Below are positions 57,245 to 64,000 of a stretch of 64,000 nt of DNA, one piece after another. Each line of letters begins with the position of its first letter. The stretch's first letter is position 1. Position numbers and translations under genes: made by a program. This DNA is from Rhodobacteraceae bacterium EhC02 (GTDB lineage Bacteria; Pseudomonadota; Alphaproteobacteria; Rhodobacterales; Rhodobacteraceae): NCBI GenBank assembly GCA_001650895.1, contig LXYH01000004.1:1-64000 (forward strand), in the 5' to 3' direction. The notes under the pieces were generated by a model. That model was not told the DNA's origin, made no database searches, and saw only the letters and a program-made list of their open reading frames with translations.

Positions 57245-58009
57245 ATGCTAAAGGTCCGTATCATCCCCTGCCTCGATGTCGCCGATGGCCGCGTGGTCAA
57301 GGGTGTGAACTTCGTCGATCTGCGCGATGCGGGCGATCCCGTGGATGCCGCCCGCGCCTATGACGCGGCCGGCGCGGATGAGTTGTGCTTTCTCGACATC
57401 CACGCCACCCATGAAAATCGCGGCACCATGTTCGACGTGGTCCGCCGCACGGCGGAACAATGCTATATCCCGCTGACCGTGGGCGGCGGCGTGCGCACCC
57501 CCGCCGATGTGCGCGCCCTGCTGCTGGCGGGCGCCGACAAGGTCAGCTTCAACTCGGCCGCCGTCGCCAACCCCGATGTGGTGGCCGAAGCCGCTGACCA
57601 GTTCGGCAGCCAATGCATCGTGGTCGCCATCGATGCCAAGACCGTATCCCCCGGCAAATGGGAGATTTTCACCCATGGGGGCCGCAAGCCTACTGGCATC
57701 GACGCCGTGGAATTTGCCCGTCTCGTTGCGTCCAGGGGCGCGGGCGAGATCCTGCTGACCTCGATGGACCGTGACGGCACGCGCGCCGGCTTCAACCTGC
57801 CCCTGACCCGAGCCATCTCGGATGCGGTCGATATCCCCGTGATCGCCTCGGGCGGCGTGGGCAATCTCGATCACCTTGTCGAGGGCGTCACGCAAGGCGG
57901 CGCCTCGGCCGTGCTGGCCGCCTCGATCTTCCATTTCGGCGATTACACCATCGGCCAGGCCAAGCAGCACATGGCCGCCGCCGGGATCCCCATGCGACTT
58001 GATAGCTGA
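57245..58009 (+). CDS. hisF: imidazole glycerol phosphate synthase cyclase subunit HisF
   Basis: A 254-aa TIM-barrel cyclase. Catalytic Asp11 lies in [15 protein letters not shown] and the second Asp in VVAIDAKTV. The phosphate loops are [11 protein letters not shown] and [11 protein letters not shown]. It uses ammonia from HisH. The frame extends 20 codons upstream, but [11 protein letters not shown] is the family start. hisE follows after 9 bases. Confidence 0.97.
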   Translation: MLKVRIIPCLDVADGRVVKGVNFVDLRDAGDPVDAARAYDAAGADELCFLDIHATHENRGTMFDVVRRTAEQCYIPLTVGGGVRTPADVRALLLAGADKVSFNSAAVANPDVVAEAADQFGSQCIVVAIDAKTVSPGKWEIFTHGGRKPTGIDAVEFARLVASRGAGEILLTSMDRDGTRAGFNLPLTRAISDAVDIPVIASGGVGNLDHLVEGVTQGGASAVLAASIFHFGDYTIGQAKQHMAAAGIPMRLDS

Positions 58010-58018
58010 GGCTGAAAC

Positions 58019-58330
58019 ATGACCCTTGATGAGCTCGCCACAATGATCGCCGCCCGCGCGGAGGCAGATCCCGACACCAGCTGGACCGCAAAGCTGCTCT
58101 CCAAAGGCCCCGAGAAATGCGCCGAGAAATTCGGCGAAGAAGCGGTCGAGGCGATCATCGAGGCCGTCAAGGGCAACCGAGCCGCCCTGACGTCCGAGGC
58201 CGCCGATGTCCTGTTTCACCTGCTGGTGATGCTGCAATCGCGCAATGTGGCGCTCTCCGACGTGATGGCCGAACTCGCGCGCCGCCAGGGCACCTCCGGC
58301 CTTGCCGAGAAAGCCGCCCGCAAGGGCTGA
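58019..58330 (+). CDS. hisE: phosphoribosyl-ATP pyrophosphatase HisE
   Basis: A 103-aa all-alpha MazG-fold enzyme, the second step of histidine synthesis. The core [20 protein letters not shown], then [11 protein letters not shown] and [13 protein letters not shown] carries the acidic Mg-binding residues. It is monofunctional; HisI is not in the window. It is the last gene of this his block. Confidence 0.95.
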   Translation: MTLDELATMIAARAEADPDTSWTAKLLSKGPEKCAEKFGEEAVEAIIEAVKGNRAALTSEAADVLFHLLVMLQSRNVALSDVMAELARRQGTSGLAEKAARKG

Positions 58331-58341
58331 CCCGCCCCCGG

Positions 58342-58363
58342 TTTCTTCTTGCCATAAATATCC
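58342..58363 (+). repeat. 22-bp intergenic repeat, copy E
   Basis: TTTCTTCTTG, a variable core, then AAATATCC. It lies between the convergent hisE (stop at 58330) and CoA-binding protein (stop at 58387) genes. A small GCCC/GGGC stem ends 16 bases before it. Confidence 0.72.
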
Positions 58364-58386
58364 GGAAAGCCACGCAGGCCCCGGGA

Positions 58387-58860
58387 TCACAGCTTCGACG
58401 AGATCACACCCGTCGCAAAGCCGCCCATCCGCAATTCGCCGAACAGGCGCTGGTATTCGATCTTGGGGCAGCGGTTCATCACCACATCGACGCCCCGCGC
58501 CCGCGCCATCTCTGCCGCCTCGACATTCTCGACCCCGATCTGCATCCACACGGTCTGCAGCTTCGGAAACAGCCGCAACGCCTCCTCCACGATGGGGGTC
58601 ACGTGCTCGGACCGGCGGAAGATGTCGATCATGTCGACGCCGCCCGTGATATCCGAAAGATGCCCCATCACGGTCTGGCCGAACAGCCGCTCGCCGGCAT
58701 GGCCGGGATTTACGGGGATCACGGTAAAGCCCTTCAGCGACAGGTAGCGCGCCACGTAATAGCTGGGCCGCACCGGGTTCATCGACACGCCCACCACGGC
58801 CACGCGGCGGGTGCGTTTCAGGACATCCTTCAGAAAGGCATCGGAATAAATCTCGCTCAT
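58387..58860 (-). CDS. CoA-binding domain protein (YccU-like)
   Basis: A 157-aa single-domain Rossmann protein of the CoA_binding family: RVAVVGVSMNPVRPSYYVARY, FTVIPVNPGHAG, DMIDIFRRSEHVTPIVEEAL, VWMQIGVEN and VDVVMNRCPKIEYQRL. The family resembles the N-terminal part of succinyl-CoA synthetase alpha. Its function is unknown. The frame extends 31 codons upstream, but MSEIYSD starts the family sequence. It is convergent with hisE. Confidence 0.86.
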   Translation of the reverse strand: MSEIYSDAFLKDVLKRTRRVAVVGVSMNPVRPSYYVARYLSLKGFTVIPVNPGHAGERLFGQTVMGHLSDITGGVDMIDIFRRSEHVTPIVEEALRLFPKLQTVWMQIGVENVEAAEMARARGVDVVMNRCPKIEYQRLFGELRMGGFATGVISSKL

Positions 58861-58917
58861 CCGGGCAGCATATCCCGACGCCCCTGCCCCGAGAAGGCCC
58901 GCAGCGGCGCTTTGCAG

Positions 58918-58946
58918 AAAAAAGCGCCCAAGGAAACCTTGGGCGC
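58918..58946 (-). terminator. strong Rho-independent terminator (minus strand)
   Basis: On the minus strand GCGCCCAAGG and CCTTGGGCGC (58946-58937 with 58933-58924) pair around TTT and are followed by TTTTTT (58923-58918). It ends 145 bases after the zinc-ribbon gene, leaving room for a long 3' untranslated region or a small RNA. Confidence 0.85.
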
Positions 58947-59090
58947 CAGTCACGGAACGAGGGACAGTGAAGAAAGCGCGTATGTTCCGATAGCGCGCCT
59001 TCCACTATCAGATAGGAAGCATGAACGGATTATGAAGATGCGGTAATATACCTGTGATCCGCGCGCGATCCGCCCGGTGATCATAAGGGA

Positions 59091-59429
59091 TCAGTCGAAC
59101 ACATCCTCGATCAGGTCGAATATCTCGCCCGCCAGCCAGCGCGCAGCGCTTTTGCGCTTCTTCGGCTTTGCCTTGATCTTGCCCTTGCCCTGCGTGGCGC
59201 GGGACCAGTCGATCTGCGGCGTGACCGGCCGGTTGCGCGGCCCGCCCCGTTCGGGCTGCGGGGTGACCACGGGATGGTCCTGCACCGCATCGGCGCGCAG
59301 GGATTTCATGTTGTGCAGCGGCGCCCCGCAGGACGCACAGGACAGCTCGTGCCGCTCCTTGCCACGCAGCACCAGCGCCGCGCGCGTGCCGCAATAGCAG
59401 CAGGTCGCCACTTTCGTCCCATAGGTCAT
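59091..59429 (-). CDS. hypothetical zinc-ribbon protein
   Basis: A 112-aa protein. Two CxxC pairs, Cys10/Cys13 (CCYC) and Cys31/Cys34 (CASC), form a likely zinc ribbon. The middle is Pro/Arg-rich, a Lys-rich run (KGKIKAKPKKRK) follows, and the end is acidic and hydrophobic (GEIFDLIEDVFD). Similar proteins occur in Rhodobacterales; no function is known to me. The basic middle suggests nucleic-acid contact. It follows the RNA methyltransferase gene by 25 bases on the same strand and is probably co-transcribed with it. Confidence 0.72.
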   Translation of the reverse strand: MTYGTKVATCCYCGTRAALVLRGKERHELSCASCGAPLHNMKSLRADAVQDHPVVTPQPERGGPRNRPVTPQIDWSRATQGKGKIKAKPKKRKSAARWLAGEIFDLIEDVFD

Positions 59430-59454
59430 GCGCCCGTCCTTCGATACCGGTTTT

Positions 59455-60234
59455 TCAATGCTCCATGGAAGCATATAGGGCGACCGCCGCCGCATTTGAG
59501 ACGTTGAGCGATCCGAATTCCCCGGCAAACGCAATCTTGACCAGGTGATCACAGGTTTCGCGGGTGCGTTCGCGCAATCCCGGCCCCTCGGCCCCCAGAA
59601 CCAGCGCGACGGGCCGGTCGCGCCGCCCCTCCAGCGCCTGCTCGATGGTCTGCGGGGCCTCACCGTCCAGCCCCAGCAGGATATAGCCCATCGCGCGCAG
59701 CTCCTCCATCGTGTCGGCCAGGTTCTTGACCCGCAGATAGGGTTGCCGCTCCAGCGCGCCGCTGGCTGTCTTGGCCAGTGCGCCGGTTTCGGGCGCGGAA
59801 TGATGCCGCGGCCCGATCACGGCACAGGCGCCGAACACCTCGGCCGAGCGCAGGATCGCGCCCACGTTATGCGGATCGGTCACCCGGTCCAGCAGGATCA
59901 CGCGCGGCACCCGCCCCGGCACACCCGCGCAGATGTCGGCCACACGCCCCCAGTCCAGCGGCCGCACCTCGAGTGCTGCCCCCTGATGTACCGATTGCGG
60001 ATCGATGGGCACCGAGAACTTGCGCGGATCGACCACTTCGGCCTCGATTCCGCTGGCGGCGATCGCCTCGGCCAGCTTGTCGCGCGCGTTCAGCGTGACC
60101 ACCAGCCGCAACTTGGTCCGCGCCGGGTTCATCAGCGCATCGCGCACCGCGTGCAGACCGAAAAGCCAAAGCGTTTCATTCGCATCGGCCTTGCGCGCCT
60201 GTTCCTTTTCAACGACCCACTTGGGTTTTTTCAT
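59455..60234 (-). CDS. rlmB: TrmH-family 23S rRNA (guanosine-2'-O-)-methyltransferase
   Basis: A 259-aa SPOUT methyltransferase. An N-terminal SpoU substrate-binding domain (LFGLHAVRDALMNPARTKLRLVV region) is followed by the knotted SAM domain with VILLDRVTDPHNVGAILRSA, VALVLGAEGPGLRE and the terminal FGSLNVSNAAAVALY. This matches RlmB (G2251 2'-O-methylation) best, but TrmH paralogues are alike. The ATG at 60234 (MKKPKWVVEKEQ) is preferred; ATG codons up to 60306 add 24 basic residues. Confidence 0.9.
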   Translation of the reverse strand: MKKPKWVVEKEQARKADANETLWLFGLHAVRDALMNPARTKLRLVVTLNARDKLAEAIAASGIEAEVVDPRKFSVPIDPQSVHQGAALEVRPLDWGRVADICAGVPGRVPRVILLDRVTDPHNVGAILRSAEVFGACAVIGPRHHSAPETGALAKTASGALERQPYLRVKNLADTMEELRAMGYILLGLDGEAPQTIEQALEGRRDRPVALVLGAEGPGLRERTRETCDHLVKIAFAGEFGSLNVSNAAAVALYASMEH

Positions 60235-60342
60235 CGGCTTCGCCCCCATTCGGTTCGCGTCTGTGACCTTGCGCCCGTTCATGCGCCGCGGGTCGCGCAT
60301 CTGCAAGGTTTTTCACGCCGGTCGACAGGACGGTTTTTCCTG

Positions 60343-60370
60343 TTGACGTCCCCCAAGCGGGGCATTAATC
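60343..60370 (+). promoter_or_regulatory. putative tRNA-Tyr promoter
   Basis: TTGACG (60343-60348) and TTAATC (60365-60370) are separated by 16 bases, about 32 bases upstream of the tRNA. The -35 is near consensus. Confidence 0.5.
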
Positions 60371-60402
60371 AGCCCCTCACGCGACGGGCAACCGGCGCTA
60401 GT

Positions 60403-60486
60403 GGGCGACAGGCCGCAAGGTGTGGCAGGGGACTGTAACTCCCTCGCGGAGACGCACGCCTGGTTCGATTCCAGGGTCGCCCACCA
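60403..60486 (+). tRNA. tRNA-Tyr (anticodon GTA)
   Basis: The acceptor GGGCGAC (60403-60409) pairs with GTCGCCC (60476-60482), discriminator A and encoded CCA (60484-60486). The anticodon loop is CTGTAAC on a GGGGA/TCCCT stem. A long variable arm (GCG-GAGA-CGC) and T arm CCTGG/CCAGG around TTCGATT fit a class II tRNA-Tyr. Position 8 reads A where U is nearly universal. Confidence 0.95.
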
Positions 60487-60569
60487 TTTTTCTCAATCTA
60501 TAAATCGGTATATGCAGGTCGTCAGGCCTACTGGCGTAGCCTTCAGTTTTTGCGTTCAGTCATGCACAA

Positions 60570-60612
60570 GGAAAGGCAGCCAAAGTCAACTTTGCTGCCT
60601 TTCCATTTCAAT
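60570..60612. terminator. terminator between tRNA-Tyr and the convergent glycan gene
   Basis: GGAAAGGCAG (60570-60579) and CTGCCTTTCC (60595-60604) pair, extended inward by CAAAG/CTTTG around a TCAA tetraloop with one bulged C. ATTTCAATCTT follows on the plus strand. Confidence 0.65.
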
Positions 60613-60633
60613 CTTGCGACCTCCTGTAGTTAA

Positions 60634-62883
60634 TCAGGATTCATGGCGTCGCTCCCGACGTCTCCGACGTGCGTTAAGGCGAACACGATTGAGTTCACTC
60701 AATATAATTTGAAATTCACTGCGTCCTTTTGTCTTTTTTGGGTGTTCTTTCGCAGCGCTCTCGCCAGCCGGTACGGTCAAACGACCCGCTCTTGGGGTCG
60801 ACATATGTTGAACCGCTTTGTCAATCGAACAGCCAGACTTCTCGAACACAAATCGCCACTGCAAGATATTGGACTTGATTGGGTTGTCTCTCAGAAGTTC
60901 AACTTTAACAAAAGGAAAACCTCGACCAACCAGATAGTCCCAGTAGGTATGGGTTATGTTAAGGTTACCGTACTCTTCCTGACGAGCTCCGGGAAATAAT
61001 TCTTCCATCGGATACATGATCTTATGGGACAGGCCGAAATCGAAGCGAACCCTCGACAGTAAAGTCAGTTCGAAGGCCTGAATAACCTCTTCCTTGCTAC
61101 TCAGAACCGGAAGGTTGCTCAAATAACTCTGCAGACCAGGCTCGCGCAGAGCGTTCTCCTGAAACATGACGAAATAGCTCTGGGCATGGTGCGCCTGCTG
61201 AAACGACTCAGTTACTCCAACGAAGTCTGCATCTTGGGAGCGCATTTGCTCCAAGAAATCAGGCAGCAAATTTGGCAACAAAAACATACTGTCATTTGCC
61301 AGAAAGACCCGTCGCGCCCCCCAGATCTCTGGAAGCAGTCGAAGCCCCGAACTCCAGGTAGGGAAATCAAATCCACCGTTTTTTCGAATAACAACACCAG
61401 ACGCCGAAGAAAGGTTGCTCAGGTCAAACGGCTTTGTGGGATCGTCAACTGCAATGCTGAGAACAACCTCAACCCCATTGGCTTTCAAATTATCAATGTA
61501 GTCGACAACTGCGCCCGTTAGCCTTAGATGCGATGAATAAGCTGCGAAAACGCAAACATCCTTATTCTTCAAATCATCTGGATGACGCAGAATGAACGCT
61601 TGGTTCGTGTCGGCACCAAGCATGCCCGCCTTCGCGGCTTTATCAGAAATTTCGGCATGGGTCTTGATTGCCATATTGATAAAATACGCGGGCTCACCGG
61701 CAAACTGAGCCGCAAGTTCAATCTCTTTCTGCATCGTTTCAATGGAGGCAGAAATCAATCTCAGTTGTTTATCCAATGAAGAATCGTTCAACCCTTCGAT
61801 CAGCCCGGCGTAAAGCAGCGAGCATCCGATCCAGGAAGGAAAGTTTTCATTGTCCAGGTCTTTACGCGCTCTCAGCCTCGGAAGAGGCTTCTCAACAGCG
61901 TCGAAATCAATGTCAAACTTCTCGCGCACAAGCGGTTTAAATTTCTGATAGAACCCATTCGCCCTTTCAAAATACCCCAGATTGTAACAGTCCTTCATCG
62001 CACGATAAAGGGCGCCGCTGGCAACGTGCTGATCTGCATTCTCGGAAAGCTTTTCGAGGTAATCAAGATAGATCGGCCAGTCGGAGAACCCCTCATTAAT
62101 GGTCGGAAGTTCAACCCGAGAAGCCCAAACAAACAGGCGATGACCAGCGTCATGGACGACGACGTGTTCAAAACCGCAACGCAACAGCAGGTCTCGCATA
62201 GCATCCGCGGATGAAACGAAAAAGTGGAAACCCGGCGAAAGAGTCGCAAGCAGAAGCAGATAATCGCTTGAAGGCAACAGCACCGAAGCACTTGGAGTCG
62301 TCAAAACCAAAATGCCGTCATCGGCAAGAGCCTGCGAGATCTCCTTGATGAAGGCCTCCGGGTTCTCGACATGCTCGATCACTTCGCTGCTGTACACGTA
62401 ATCAAACTTTTTACCGTGCAACTCGGCGGCCTCGGAGTAGTATTTCGGCACAATGTTGACGCCTAGTTTCTCAGCACCAACCCGACCATAGCTGCTCATT
62501 TCAAGACCAACAGCTTCGCCGCCGATCATTTCCTTCCAGAAATGTGGAACAAACCCAAAACCGCAACCAATATCGAGAAGCGAGCCACTTTTCTCTTTCT
62601 CCAATGAAAACAATGGTTCCAGCATTGCGCTTATTCCGGCACCATTCTGAACATAATTAAACCAATAGTTTTGCTCGAAACCTTCATAATTGTAACCAAG
62701 CACAGGTTGCTCGTTTACAAAGTATGCTGTCCCGCATTTACGGCATGAATTCATACACAATTCTTGTGGATCAAAAGAGCTGGCGCCAACTCTCAAAAGT
62801 GGAGAACTCTCGACGGCTCCACACATCGGGCAATGCTTTCGCAAGGCGCTAAAGTTGTGCTCACCGAATTCAATTTTAATCAT
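60634..62883 (-). CDS. zinc-ribbon SAM methyltransferase fused to an RgpF-like domain
   Basis: A 749-aa multidomain protein. Cys18/Cys21 and Cys47/Cys50 form a zinc ribbon. Residues about 95-250 are a class I SAM methyltransferase (LLDIGCGFGF at 102-111; YVYSSEVIEHVENPEAFIKE; ILVLTTPS). A helical linker follows, then from about 435 an RgpF/rhamnan synthesis F domain (VCVFAAYSSHLRLTG, RVFLANDSMFLLPNLL, FVGVTESFQQAHHAQSYFVMF, FPFVKVELLRDNP). The C-terminus is highly basic. RgpF-like domains serve in cell-surface polysaccharide assembly, so glycan synthesis with methylation is inferred. Base composition marks it as foreign. Confidence 0.82.
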   Translation of the reverse strand: MIKIEFGEHNFSALRKHCPMCGAVESSPLLRVGASSFDPQELCMNSCRKCGTAYFVNEQPVLGYNYEGFEQNYWFNYVQNGAGISAMLEPLFSLEKEKSGSLLDIGCGFGFVPHFWKEMIGGEAVGLEMSSYGRVGAEKLGVNIVPKYYSEAAELHGKKFDYVYSSEVIEHVENPEAFIKEISQALADDGILVLTTPSASVLLPSSDYLLLLATLSPGFHFFVSSADAMRDLLLRCGFEHVVVHDAGHRLFVWASRVELPTINEGFSDWPIYLDYLEKLSENADQHVASGALYRAMKDCYNLGYFERANGFYQKFKPLVREKFDIDFDAVEKPLPRLRARKDLDNENFPSWIGCSLLYAGLIEGLNDSSLDKQLRLISASIETMQKEIELAAQFAGEPAYFINMAIKTHAEISDKAAKAGMLGADTNQAFILRHPDDLKNKDVCVFAAYSSHLRLTGAVVDYIDNLKANGVEVVLSIAVDDPTKPFDLSNLSSASGVVIRKNGGFDFPTWSSGLRLLPEIWGARRVFLANDSMFLLPNLLPDFLEQMRSQDADFVGVTESFQQAHHAQSYFVMFQENALREPGLQSYLSNLPVLSSKEEVIQAFELTLLSRVRFDFGLSHKIMYPMEELFPGARQEEYGNLNITHTYWDYLVGRGFPFVKVELLRDNPIKSNILQWRFVFEKSGCSIDKAVQHMSTPRAGRLTVPAGESAAKEHPKKTKGRSEFQIILSELNRVRLNARRRRRERRHES

Positions 62884-63092
62884 TTTAGTAACTCCAACCT
62901 AGAGGTTTGACGCTTAGTAGCAGTCCAGTGTGCTTTTCGTTCACTGTACTGCAAGTCATTTAATCGTTTTAACTGCATCAGAGGTTATAGTCAGTAAATT
63001 AGCGCACCATTACGCCTATTTACGAACCGCATCGATCATAAACTTGATTGACTATAGACCTTTTTCTTTTTCCTCAAATCTGAACAACTCAT

Positions 63093-64000
63093 TCAGCCAT
63101 AGCTCTCTTCCGCGACCGATCGCGCCCCACCGAACTGCACGTCATGCAGCGCCTTGAACTTGCCGTCCTTGGCCAACAGTTCATCGACGGTTCCCTGTTC
63201 CAGGATCTGTCCCGCCTCGACATAGCAGATGCAATCGGCGTTCATCACGGTGGACAGGCGGTGCGCGATCACGATGGTCGTCACCCCTTCGGTGATCCGG
63301 GCCAGCGCATCGCGCACCAGGACCTCGGAATGGCTGTCCAGCGCGCTTGTCGCCTCGTCCAAAAGCAGGATCGGCGCGCGGCGCAACACGGCGCGGGCGA
63401 TCGACAGGCGCTGACGCTGTCCACCCGACAGGAAGGACCCGTTCTCGCCAATCTGGGTCTGATAGCCCTGCGGCAGCTTCTCGATGAACTCATGGGCATG
63501 GGCGATCTTCGCCGCCTCGACAACCTCGTCATCCGAGGCATCGGGCCGCGCCAGCCGCAGGTTGTCCATCACGGTGGCGGAAAACAGGAACGTGTCCTGC
63601 CCCACGAAGGCAATCTTGCTGCGCAATGACATGAACGTCGCCTTGGCGATATCCTGCCCGTCGATCAGCACGCGCCCCGCGACGGGATCGTAAAGCCGCA
63701 GGATCAGGTTCAGCAGCGTAGACTTGCCCCCGCCAGAGGGGCCGACAAGCGCCGTTGTCTTGCCGGCGGCAAAGGCTGTCGACACGCCATTCACCACGGC
63801 GGCCTTTTCATTATAGGCGAAATGCACATCCTCAAGCTGGACAGCGCCGGGCCCATCCTCGAGCGGCACCGCATCGGGATCCTCGGCCATGGTCATCGGC
63901 TGATCCAGCAGGTCATACATCATCTTGATGCCGACCATGCTGCTTTCGATGATCACCCGCATCCGCGACAGCCGCTTGGCGGGTTCATAGGCCATCAGGA
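63093..64000 (-). CDS. ABC exporter, ATP-binding part (5' end beyond the window)
   Basis: The last 302 codons of a fused permease-ATPase of the MsbA/lipid-exporter type; the frame stays open to the window edge, so the membrane domain lies outside. Visible: the end of the transmembrane domain (RLSRMRVIIESSMVGIKMMYDLL), Walker A VGPSGGGKST, Q-loop AFVGQDTFLF, signature LSGGQRQRLS, Walker B ILLLDEATSALD and the H-loop IAHRLSTV. The nearby glycan gene makes export of lipids or glycoconjugates possible, but base composition here is that of the core chromosome. Confidence 0.93.
   Translation of the reverse strand, partial: LMAYEPAKRLSRMRVIIESSMVGIKMMYDLLDQPMTMAEDPDAVPLEDGPGAVQLEDVHFAYNEKAAVVNGVSTAFAAGKTTALVGPSGGGKSTLLNLILRLYDPVAGRVLIDGQDIAKATFMSLRSKIAFVGQDTFLFSATVMDNLRLARPDASDDEVVEAAKIAHAHEFIEKLPQGYQTQIGENGSFLSGGQRQRLSIARAVLRRAPILLLDEATSALDSHSEVLVRDALARITEGVTTIVIAHRLSTVMNADCICYVEAGQILEQGTVDELLAKDGKFKALHDVQFGGARSVAEESYG

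Larger units (their letters stand above)
60487..63092. other. A+T-rich segment beside tRNA-Tyr, probable horizontally acquired insert
   Basis: From the tRNA 3' end to the ABC gene the sequence is plainly richer in A and T than everything on either side, in both the gene and its flanks. Codon choice (many AAT, TTT, AAA, GAA) also differs. One large surface-glycan-like gene fills it, and 209 bases of A+T-rich DNA at 62884-63092 hold no gene. No integrase and no duplicate of the tRNA 3' end was seen within it. Confidence 0.7.

Noticed and set aside
60487-63092. Complete integrative element with att sites
   Set aside because: Although the composition suggests transfer beside tRNA-Tyr, there is no integrase and no second copy of the tRNA 3' end in the window.

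Overview
The window reads as one chromosomal segment of a GC-rich alphaproteobacterium of the Rhodobacterales (Rhodobacteraceae). Support: a complete Rhodobacter-type dcw cell-wall/division cluster carrying the DUF2484 gene beside murB; the aerobic cobaltochelatase pair cobS-cobT next to bolA and a J-domain gene; a hisB-hisH-hisA-hisF-hisE block; and a DUF1127 gene followed by tandem CCUCCUCC-loop hairpins, the arrangement known as CcsR in Rhodobacter sphaeroides. No rRNA or species-level marker is present, so the genus is left open.

Layout. 1-9.5 kb: gatB, a thioesterase, DUF4177, bolA, a J-domain protein, a divergent OhrR-like MarR regulator, cobS-cobT, an M24 aminopeptidase P and DUF427. 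9.6-12.8 kb: a ClC chloride transporter divergent from a D-lactate/glycolate-type FAD oxidase. 12.9-38.6 kb, minus strand: mraZ-rsmH-ftsL-ftsI-murE-murF-mraY-(44-aa ORF)-murD-ftsW-murG-murC-(APC permease)-DUF2484-murB-ddl-ftsQ-ftsA-ftsZ, then lpxC-bamD-recN. Many junctions are ATGA, TAATG or TGATG overlaps, indicating translational coupling. A plus-strand flavoprotein gene and an amino-acid permease gene interrupt the cluster. 39.5-43.1 kb: a DEAD-box helicase with a Lys/Gly/Pro-repeat tail and the Mrp Fe-S carrier. 43.2-43.9 kb: palindromic sites, a heat-shock-type promoter, the DUF1127 gene and eight hairpins with a nearly invariant anti-Shine-Dalgarno-like loop. 44.0-51.7 kb: uvrD, lldD, pyc and MAPEG. 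51.8-53.7 kb: tRNA-Gly(GCC), a soluble PAS-MCP and a stand-alone Lrp/AsnC ligand domain. 53.8-58.3 kb: his genes with two tandem DUF2147 genes and a small membrane protein. 58.4-60.5 kb: a CoA-binding protein, a zinc-ribbon protein, an RlmB-type methyltransferase and tRNA-Tyr(GTA). 60.5-63.1 kb: a visibly A+T-rich segment with one methyltransferase-RgpF fusion gene, probably acquired horizontally. 63.1-64 kb: the 3' part of an ABC exporter gene cut by the window edge.

How the genes work together. The dcw genes convert UDP-MurNAc to lipid II (murB to murG, mraY), cross-link it (ftsI, ftsW) and build the Z ring (ftsZ, ftsA, ftsQ, ftsL). lpxC and bamD add outer-membrane lipid A and porin assembly. 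cobST insert cobalt in cobalamin synthesis. The his genes carry out middle steps of histidine synthesis. The DUF1127/hairpin locus looks like a stress-induced post-transcriptional regulator.

The most interesting signals are the eight-hairpin CcsR/cuckoo-type array with its paired-stem covariation; a 22-bp intergenic repeat found five times, four of them between convergent genes; a 44-aa ORF coupled at both ends to mraY and murD; and the A+T-rich methyltransferase-RgpF gene beside tRNA-Tyr. All functional statements come from recognising sequence features by eye; no database search was run.
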